Shown here piece after piece: positions 1 through 5,253 of a stretch of DNA of 6,476 nt. The position numbers and the translations under genes were made by a program. The DNA comes from Gemmatimonadota bacterium. Its GTDB lineage: Bacteria; GCA-2686955. How positions within the stretch are numbered: position 1 is the stretch's first letter; every line of letters starts with the position of its first letter. The stretch covers positions 1 through 6,476 of the forward strand of contig JALXCG010000320.1 of NCBI GenBank assembly GCA_026991065.1, read 5' to 3'. The notes under the pieces were generated by a model. The model was not told where the DNA came from. It did not search any database and saw nothing but the letters and a program-made list of their open reading frames with translations.

Positions 1-1
1 C

Positions 2-1228
2 GACCGCGTTGAGCGCGTCGGGCCGCCCCCCGAAGTCGACCTGCAGCAAGCGCCCGGCGCGGCCGGCGGCCGGCCGCAGGCGGCCAGCGGCATTCTCGGT
101 TGCGGCGTGCTCTACAGCGCCGGTTCTCATGCCACCGACTACCGCGCCAGCCGCTGGGGGCTCGGCGCCGGCCTCTTCGGCATGGGGGTGCTGCTGGATG
201 AGGGCGGCGATGATCGCTATGAGCTGGCTGCCGCCGGCGAGGGCGCCGGCTACTGGGGCGCCGGGCTGCTCCTTGATGCCGCCGGCGACGACCACTACCG
301 CCTGCTGGAAGGAGACGGCCAGGGCTATGGCGGCGCCGCCGGCATCGGCATTCTTGCCGACCGCTCCGGCAACGACGACTACTACGCGGAGCCGGATGCC
401 GCGCGCGCCGGTCGCGCCGACTACCACTCGAAAAAGGAGATCGCCGCCAACAGCGCCCAGGGCGTCGGCAGCGGCCGGCGCGGCGACGGCTCCGACGGCC
501 ATTGCTGGGGCGGAGGGCTCGGCGCGCTGCTCGACTGCGCCGGCGACGACCACTACCGCGCCGGCAACTTCTCGCAGGGACTCGGCTACTGGTACGGCAC
601 CGGGCTGCTCTGGGACGGCGCGGGTGACGACACCTACCGCAGCGTCTACTTCACCCAGGGCTCCGGTGCTCACTTCGCCATCGGCGCGCTGATCGACGAG
701 GGCGGCGACGATCGCCACCTGCTCGACCACAACGCCGGCGCCGCCTTCGGCTTCGGCTGGGATGTGGTCAACGCTTGGCTCATCGACCGCGGCAATGGCA
801 ACGACGAGTATGATGCCAAGATGATCTCCACCGGGCTCGCCGAGGTTCGCAGCAACGCATTCTTCATCGACGAGGGTGGCGATGACACCTACTGGCTCGA
901 CGCCGGTCAGCCCGGCTGGGGCGATGTGGATGAGCGCGAGAGCTACACTCGCCCCGGCGGCAGCACCACCTTCCCCTACCATCTCGGCCAGGTGGGTCTC
1001 TTTCTCGATCTCGGCGGCCACGACCGCTACTGGCGCCGCGACGACGACGGCAAAGCCCACGCCGACCGCAGCGCCGGCGACAACCGCCAGTGGAATCTGC
1101 GCCGCCGCGCCAGCGCCGCCCCCTGGGGCCCGGGTCCCAATGTGGCACTCGGCATCGACCGGCCCGCGGTCACCGACAGCAGCGGCGGATTGCCCGGGTT
1201 TCTGCAGATGTGGGAGGAGGAGAAATAG
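2..1228 (+). CDS. GDDxY-repeat protein, probable beta-solenoid, 5'-truncated
   Basis: I do not recognise a named family. The reading frame is open from base 2 to the TAG at 1226-1228, so the start lies left of the window; the GTG at 107 is an internal codon, and the frame before it already reads as similar Gly/Ala-rich protein. About 408 residues are visible. They contain nine copies of a motif of the form hydrophobic-hydrophobic-D-x-G-G-D-D-x-Y, mostly 26-30 residues apart, separated by Gly/Ala-rich stretches often beginning with an aromatic plus Gly. The regular spacing with acidic Gly-Asp-Asp turns suggests a right-handed beta-helix or a calcium-binding solenoid, loosely like RTX repeats but without the strict GGxGxDxLx nonapeptide. 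The C-terminal ~60 residues leave the repeat and are Arg/Pro/Gly-rich, ending in Glu-Glu-Glu-Lys. No membrane segment is visible; a signal peptide could lie in the missing N-terminus. It converges on bamI with a 6-bp gap and has no evident functional tie to it. Confidence 0.8.
   Translation, partial: DRVERVGPPPEVDLQQAPGAAGGRPQAASGILGCGVLYSAGSHATDYRASRWGLGAGLFGMGVLLDEGGDDRYELAAAGEGAGYWGAGLLLDAAGDDHYRLLEGDGQGYGGAAGIGILADRSGNDDYYAEPDAARAGRADYHSKKEIAANSAQGVGSGRRGDGSDGHCWGGGLGALLDCAGDDHYRAGNFSQGLGYWYGTGLLWDGAGDDTYRSVYFTQGSGAHFAIGALIDEGGDDRHLLDHNAGAAFGFGWDVVNAWLIDRGNGNDEYDAKMISTGLAEVRSNAFFIDEGGDDTYWLDAGQPGWGDVDERESYTRPGGSTTFPYHLGQVGLFLDLGGHDRYWRRDDDGKAHADRSAGDNRQWNLRRRASAAPWGPGPNVALGIDRPAVTDSSGGLPGFLQMWEEEK
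191..1032 (+). repeat. Nine tandem-like GDDxY protein repeats
   Basis: Within the plus-strand gene the motif cores begin at about 191, 269, 350, 527, 605, 686, 776, 862 and 999. The cores read LLDEGGDDRY, LLDAAGDDHY, ILADRSGNDDYY, LLDCAGDDHY, LLWDGAGDDTY, LIDEGGDDRH, LIDRGNGNDEY, FIDEGGDDTY and LFLDLGGHDRY. Spacing is about 26-30 residues except for one 59-residue interval, which carries a Lys/Ser/Gly-rich insert at about 390-520, and a last interval of about 46 residues. The two Asp residues and the aromatic residue are the best conserved positions. The divergence between copies shows that most are old. Confidence 0.75.
280..559 (+). repeat. Pair of 22-bp exact direct repeats (280-301 and 538-559)
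   Basis: The bases 280-301 and 538-559 are identical and in the same reading frame; both encode the AGDDHYR core of repeat units 2 and 4. The identity ends at both flanks. It could mark a fairly recent unit duplication or gene conversion, or simply strong codon preference on a conserved peptide. Confidence 0.6.
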
Positions 1229-1234
1229 GGCGCT

Positions 1235-1831
1235 CTATGCACGCCCATTCGTGCTCATCAACCCCTCCACCAGAACAAACGCCGCCTGCAGGTATGAGGT
1301 GGGGCAGAGCGGGAAACACTCTTTGCAACGGTTGCACTCGCGCAGAGCGATTTCAGGCAGGAAGGAGATCTCCTTGGTGATGCCGCGGTCGATGAAACCA
1401 ACGGCGTGGAGTTGCTTCACCTCGGCGCAGTAGCGCACACAGAGGCCACAATGCACGCAGAAGGCGGCTTCCTGCTCGAAGCGGTTGGGATCGGCGCCAT
1501 ACTCGGCCGCCAACTCACCCAACCGCGGCGAGTGGGGTGCATGCGCCAGCAGAAGCTCCAGAATGGTCTTGCGCATGCGGTCGATCTTCGGGGAGCGGGT
1601 GCGCACGACCAGGTCGGCGGCGGCGGGAAAGACGCAGGAGACCACCAGGCGGGTCCGGCCGCGCTGCTCCACCTCGACGATGCAGAGGCGACAACCGCCG
1701 TAGGGTTCCAGCCCCTCGTGGTGACAGAGCGTCGGAATCGACAATCCGGCGGCGCGAGCGGCTTCGAGCAGAGTCATGCCCGGCGTGGCGGTGACGGGCG
1801 TGCCGTCGATCTCTAGTTGGATTTCACTCAT
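1235..1831 (-). CDS. bamI: BamI-like 2Fe-2S / 2x[4Fe-4S] electron-transfer subunit
   Basis: A 198-residue protein related to the N-terminal part of NuoG, HoxU and NADP-hydrogenase ferredoxin subunits. Residues 1-75 are a plant-type 2Fe-2S domain with ligands C36, C47, C50 and C66. Residues 120-180 hold two 4Fe-4S motifs: C125-x2-C128-x2-C131-x3-C135, and C166-x2-C169-x2-C172-x3-C176-Pro. Between them, where NuoG and HoxU carry a His-Cys 4Fe-4S site, only H97 and H100 remain with no cysteine, so that cluster is absent. The role is intracellular electron transfer between the NADH-oxidising BamGH pair and the rest of the complex. The ATG at 1831 overlaps the bamH stop (ATGA), and only a weak AG-rich stretch precedes it, so translation is probably coupled to bamH. 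It is the last gene of the visible operon. The domain call is firm; the Bam symbol comes from gene order. Confidence 0.85.
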   Translation of the reverse strand: MSEIQLEIDGTPVTATPGMTLLEAARAAGLSIPTLCHHEGLEPYGGCRLCIVEVEQRGRTRLVVSCVFPAAADLVVRTRSPKIDRMRKTILELLLAHAPHSPRLGELAAEYGADPNRFEQEAAFCVHCGLCVRYCAEVKQLHAVGFIDRGITKEISFLPEIALRECNRCKECFPLCPTSYLQAAFVLVEGLMSTNGRA

Positions 1832-3813
1832 CGCGCTTTGCTCTTTCTCACGACAGTTCGCTCAGATTCGCCGATCGGCGGGGGAACCGGCTCGCCGGAG
1901 ATCTTCTTGATCGCACCGAAACGTGGCGGGCAGACTTCATAGCAGGCGCCGCAGGTGGTGCATTGGGTCTGGTCGATGATGTGCACCCGGTTCTTGCCGC
2001 CATCGATCGAACCGGCGGGGCAGGCGTTCAGGCAGATCATGCAGGCGCTGCACTTCTCCGGTTCGATGTAGTAGGAGACCAGCCCCTTGCAGGCGAGCGC
2101 CGGACAGCGTTTGTCGCGAATGTGCGCCTCATACTCCTCGCGGAAGTAGCGCAGCGTGCTGAGGAAGGGGTTGGGAGCGCTCTTGCCGAGCGCGCAGAGC
2201 GACGCTTCGCCGGCCACCTCGGAGAGGGTTTCGAGGGTTTCGATGTCGCCTTCACGCCCCTCGCCGGCGCAGATCCGGCTGAGGATGCGGTCCATCTGCC
2301 GCAGCCCCTCGCGGCACGGGACACATTTGCCGCAGGACTCCTCGGTGAGGAAGTGGATGAAGTAGCGGGCCACATCCACCATGCAGGTCTCCTCATCCAT
2401 CACGATCATGCCGCCGGAGCCCATCATCGAGCCGGCTTCGGCGAGTTCGTCGAAACCAACCGGCAGATCGAGCAGTTCGGCCGGGATACAGCCACCGGAG
2501 GGACCGCCGGTCTGCACCGCCTTGAAGCGCTTGCCGCCGGGGATTCCGCCGCCGATCTCTTCGATGATCCGGCGCAACGGCATCCCCATGGGGACCTCCA
2601 CCAGGCCGGTGTTGTTGATCTTGCCGACCAGCGAGAAGATCTTGGTGCCTTTGCTGGTGGCGGTGCCGCTGCGGGTGAACCAGGCGGCGCCGCGGTTGAT
2701 GATCAGCGGCACATTGGCCCAGGTTTCGACGTTGTTGAGCACGCTGGGCTTGTTCCACAGGCCGCGGACATTGGAGCGAACATATTTCGGGCGTGGTTCG
2801 CCGACGCGGCCTTCAAGCGCGGTCATCAACGCGGTGGACTCGCCACAGACAAAGGCACCGGCGCCGCGGTGGACATGGATCTCGAAATCGAATCCGGAGC
2901 CGAGAATGTTGCTCCCGATCAGGCCGAGGGCGGTGGCCTGGCGAATGGCGAGGGTGACATTCTCAACCGCCAGCGGGTATTCCTGGCGGACATAGATGAA
3001 GCCCTCGTGGGCACCAATGGTGTAGCCGCCGATGATCAGACCTTCGAGGATCGAATGCGGGTTGCCCTCCAGCAGCGCACGATCCATGAAGGCCCCCGGA
3101 TCCCCTTCGTCGGCGTTGACGATCACATATTTGGGCGTTCCGGGAGCGTTGCGGGAGCCCTCCCATTTGCTCCCGGCGGGGAAGCCCGCACCGCCCCGGC
3201 CGCGCAGGTTGGCGGCCTTGACCTCCTCCAGCACCTGCTCGGGGGTCATCTCAAAGAGAGCTTTGGCCAGGGCTGCATAACCGCCGATGGCAACATAATC
3301 ATCGATGCTGCGGGAGTCGATGCGACTGTTGCTGGCGAGGAGCGTGCGCTGCTGGTGCTTGTAAAAAGGGATGTCGCACTCATGAACGGCGGGCTCGCCG
3401 ACGACCTCCCCATTGCCGTTGCCACCACTCCCCCGGCTTGCGCAAACTCCGTTGCCCCCCGTGGCACCATTGAACAGCAGCCGTTCAACCACCTGCCGAT
3501 CGGCCACGCTGCGCGCGACGATTTCGGGAACGTCCTCCGGCTTCACCTGGAGATAACAGATCTCTTCCGGATAGAGCAGCACCACCGGGCCACGCTCGCA
3601 AAAGCCGGGGCAGCCGCAGCCCCGGGTTTCCACCCGGGTGTCGAGACCGCGGTCGGCGAGTTCGCGCCGGAAAGCAGCGAGCACATCGGCCGCGCCGGAC
3701 GCCAGGCAACCAGCCCCGGCACAGACCGAAACCGAAAGCTCGCACGCCGCGCGGGCCGCGGCCAGTTCCCGCCGATACTCTTCAAGCTCTGCTGGCGATT
3801 GCAACTGCGCCAT
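1828..3813 (-). CDS. bamH: BamH-like NuoF/HndC-type NADH:acceptor flavoprotein
   Basis: A 661-residue NADH-dehydrogenase flavoprotein subunit of the long NuoF-like type. Domain order: a thioredoxin-like 2Fe-2S domain (about 25-110; C31, C36, C68, C72); a Gly/Asn-rich linker (about 115-139); the NuoF core with the LRGRGGAGFP motif at 203-212 and NADEGDPGAF at 233-242 for FMN and NADH binding; an SLBB-like stretch; the N3-type 4Fe-4S site (C494, C497, C500, C540); and a C-terminal bacterial ferredoxin domain with C588/591/594/598 and C618/621/624/628. It is expected to exchange electrons between NAD(H) and FMN and pass them to several Fe-S clusters. The motif usually CGEE reads CGES at 323-326. 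The ATG at 3813 follows bamG by 9 bp and has its own AAGGA site. The NuoF-type identity is very secure; the alternative is a subunit of another bifurcating dehydrogenase or hydrogenase. Confidence 0.9.
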   Translation of the reverse strand: MAQLQSPAELEEYRRELAAARAACELSVSVCAGAGCLASGAADVLAAFRRELADRGLDTRVETRGCGCPGFCERGPVVLLYPEEICYLQVKPEDVPEIVARSVADRQVVERLLFNGATGGNGVCASRGSGGNGNGEVVGEPAVHECDIPFYKHQQRTLLASNSRIDSRSIDDYVAIGGYAALAKALFEMTPEQVLEEVKAANLRGRGGAGFPAGSKWEGSRNAPGTPKYVIVNADEGDPGAFMDRALLEGNPHSILEGLIIGGYTIGAHEGFIYVRQEYPLAVENVTLAIRQATALGLIGSNILGSGFDFEIHVHRGAGAFVCGESTALMTALEGRVGEPRPKYVRSNVRGLWNKPSVLNNVETWANVPLIINRGAAWFTRSGTATSKGTKIFSLVGKINNTGLVEVPMGMPLRRIIEEIGGGIPGGKRFKAVQTGGPSGGCIPAELLDLPVGFDELAEAGSMMGSGGMIVMDEETCMVDVARYFIHFLTEESCGKCVPCREGLRQMDRILSRICAGEGREGDIETLETLSEVAGEASLCALGKSAPNPFLSTLRYFREEYEAHIRDKRCPALACKGLVSYYIEPEKCSACMICLNACPAGSIDGGKNRVHIIDQTQCTTCGACYEVCPPRFGAIKKISGEPVPPPIGESERTVVRKSKAR

Positions 3814-3818
3814 GGGGT

Positions 3819-3823
3819 TCCTT
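3819..3823 (-). promoter_or_regulatory. Ribosome binding site of bamH
   Basis: AAGGA on the minus strand lies 5 nt before the bamH ATG at 3813 and overlaps the bamG TAA stop (3825-3823). Terminating ribosomes could reinitiate here. It supports the ATG start. Confidence 0.6.
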
Positions 3824-4320
3824 TACTCGTAGCCTTGCAGAAGTTCCGCCGATTGCGCCGGAGAGAGGTGGCCGTGGGCCTTGCCATCGATCTCTACCAC
3901 CGGGCCCAGCGCGCAGCAGCCAAGGCAGTTCACCGTCTCCAGGCTGAATTTCAGCTCCATGTCGGTCTCGCCGGGGGCGATGCCGGTCAGCTCCTCGACC
4001 GTATCGAGAATCCGCGGCGCGCCGCGCACGTGGCAGGCGGTGCCCATGCAGATGTGGACATCGTGGCGCCCTTTCGGCACCGGGCTGAAGGCCTTGTAGA
4101 AGGTGGCGATGTGCTGCACCCGGGCAAGCGGCACCTGGAGCGCTTCCGCCATGCGCGCCAACACCTCCCGCGGCAGCCAGCGATTCTCCGCCTGGATCTC
4201 CAGCATCACCTGGATCAAGGCGCTGGGGTCGCCGCGATGCGCGGTGATGATCTGATCGATGCGCGCGGCGTCCAGCGGCTCTCCCTTCGATTCGTGACAG
4301 GCGCACTCCGGGTTGCTCAT
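3823..4320 (-). CDS. bamG: BamG-like NuoE-type 2Fe-2S subunit
   Basis: A 165-residue protein of the 24-kDa (NuoE/HndA) family, close to the usual length. A helical N-terminal part (about 15-80, including the typical HIATFY segment at 70-75) precedes a thioredoxin-fold 2Fe-2S domain with ligands C91, C96, C132 and C136; the CLGCCALGP stretch at 132-140 is diagnostic. It should partner the NuoF-like product of the next gene as the NADH-oxidising dimer. The first nine residues contain an extra C6, C8, H9 group that is not part of the canonical cluster. The ATG at 4320 overlaps the bamF TGA (ATGA) and has no strong ribosome binding site, which suggests translational coupling to the selenoprotein gene. 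If UGA decoding fails early in bamF, ribosomes would not reach this junction. Confidence 0.9.
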   Translation of the reverse strand: MSNPECACHESKGEPLDAARIDQIITAHRGDPSALIQVMLEIQAENRWLPREVLARMAEALQVPLARVQHIATFYKAFSPVPKGRHDVHICMGTACHVRGAPRILDTVEELTGIAPGETDMELKFSLETVNCLGCCALGPVVEIDGKAHGHLSPAQSAELLQGYE

Positions 4321-5225
4321 GCGGGACCACAGCTTTCACAAGTGGATGGGGTAGAGGTGGAGCCGGCCGCCACGGCGACGGCATCGCCCGCCGCGTCCGG
4401 GTCGGTGGCAAGCGGCTCCGCCGGCGGCGGAACCGGCGCCACCCGGTAACACTTCCGCTCGAAGTCGTATTCGATCAGCCCCCGGCGCGAGGCGCCCTTG
4501 ATCTGGCGCGAAACCGCCGCCGGAGAGATCCCAAGCCGCGCCGCCAACTCGCGGGCGTTCAGCCCCCCCTCGTGCTCCAGCAAAAGCAGCAAGCGACTGA
4601 GCAGCAGTTTGTCACCCACCAGGTCGTGAAAGAGGCGATCCACTTCTTCGCTTTCGTAAAAGGTGCGATAGGCCTCTTCCGACTTGGCCGGTGCGCGCAG
4701 CTTGCCGCGCTCCACCAGCTTTACAAAGGGGATCAGGCGTTGCAATGCGTCGAGATTGAGCTGCAGATCGGTCGCCGCGCCCGCCGCATCGCCGTCGGCG
4801 GCCGTTTCCCCCGGATCCAACGGACCGAGCGCGCGCAGTTCAGCGCCGAAGTCGTTCATCAGCTCGGCGAAGCGCGCCCCCTCGGAGGAGGAGACCCACT
4901 CCAGGCGCAGGCGTCGCGGATCGACACCGATGTAGTCGAGCAGCTTCTTGCCCAGATACATATTGGCGAGCGCGTCGTAGTTGCCCTCGGTTACATAGTG
5001 ACATTCACCGGGCCAGCAACCGGCGATCACCACCCCATCGGCGCCCTTTTGCAGCGCACGAATCACAAACGCCAGGTCCACGCGCCCGGTACACATCAGG
5101 CGCACGATCCGGATCTCCGGAGTGTAGCTTTGTCTGGAAACTCCAGACAGGTCCGCTGCCGCATACGCTCACCAGTGGCAGAGAAAAGCGACGATCCGCG
5201 GCGTAAACGCAACTCCAGCAGCCAT
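4317..5225 (-). CDS. bamF: BamF-like MvhD-family selenoprotein with C-terminal winged-helix-like domain
   Basis: A 302-residue protein counting selenocysteine at codon 19 (UGA at 5171-5169). The MvhD domain covers about residues 8-130: FLCHWU at 14-19, then an AYAAADLSGVSR segment, C45 in MCTGRVD, and C70/C75 in AGCWPGEC. MvhD proteins carry a 2Fe-2S cluster and link HdrA to an electron donor. The family usually has Cys where UGA stands here, and BamF of Geobacter metallireducens is reported as a selenoprotein. Starting at the GTG at 5105 would delete the first conserved redox motif, so I chose the ATG at 5225, which has AGGAG 6 nt upstream and follows bamE by 28 bp. Residues about 208-262 look like a winged helix (LNARELAARLGISPAAVSRQ is a clear helix-turn-helix), followed by a Pro/Ala-rich linker and a CESCG tail. 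Whether the extension binds DNA or is structural is unknown. Confidence 0.9.
5131..5149 (-). promoter_or_regulatory. Bacterial SECIS hairpin of bamF
   Basis: On the minus strand, TGTCTGGA (5149-5142), loop GTT (5141-5139) and TCCAGACA (5138-5131) form a perfect 8-bp stem. It starts 19 nt after the UGA, with the apical loop about 27 nt downstream. This fits the described bacterial SECIS geometry: short stem, small loop with G in its first positions, 16-37 nt from the UGA. It should recruit SelB with Sec-tRNA. It lies inside the coding region and encodes part of the segment after Sec. Confidence 0.8.
5169..5171 (-). other. UGA selenocysteine codon (Sec19 of BamF)
   Basis: In-frame TGA preceded by Cys-His-Trp and followed by Ala-Tyr-Ala-Ala-Ala-Asp. 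It occupies the second Cys of the conserved CNWCxYxGAD-like motif of MvhD proteins. The frame continues without interruption for 283 further codons of clear family homology, so neither a true stop nor a frameshift explains it as well as recoding does. Confidence 0.9.
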
Positions 5226-5231
5226 TCCTCT

Positions 5232-5236
5232 CTCCT
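5232..5236 (-). promoter_or_regulatory. Ribosome binding site deciding the bamF start
   Basis: AGGAG on the minus strand within a purine-rich GAGGAGAGGAGAGAGGA run, 6 nt from the ATG at 5225. It is the strongest Shine-Dalgarno site in the window. It supports initiation upstream of the UGA rather than at the internal GTG at 5105. Confidence 0.75.
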
Positions 5237-5253
5237 CTCCTCGGCGTCGCCCC

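Noticed and set aside
9-692. Ala/Pro/Thr-rich open frame on the plus strand over the solenoid gene
   Set aside because: Low-complexity composition typical of an out-of-frame reading of GC-rich repeats; the alternative frame carries the conserved GDDxY repeats.
1228-1246. A GGGCG/CGCCC hairpin at the convergent junction as a bidirectional terminator
   Set aside because: Only 5 bp of stem with a 9-nt loop and no U-tract on either strand; too weak to call in GC-rich DNA.
1963-4449. An 828-codon open frame on the plus strand opposite bamH and bamG
   Set aside because: It is the mirror of high-GC coding sequence; the minus strand encodes complete, motif-perfect NuoF and NuoE proteins over the same bases, while the plus-strand translation shows no domain, no repeat logic and no plausible start context.
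4317-5105. bamF as a 262-residue protein starting at the GTG at 5105
   Set aside because: This start would discard FLCHW-Sec and has no good ribosome binding site; the frame upstream continues the MvhD family through a UGA to an ATG with a strong site.
5131-5149. The inverted repeat as an intrinsic terminator
   Set aside because: There is no U-rich tract after it and it lies inside an open reading frame near its 5' end.
5169-5171. bamF as a pseudogene with a nonsense mutation
   Set aside because: The stop is UGA exactly at a redox Cys position, followed by a SECIS-like hairpin, and the rest of the gene and operon is intact.
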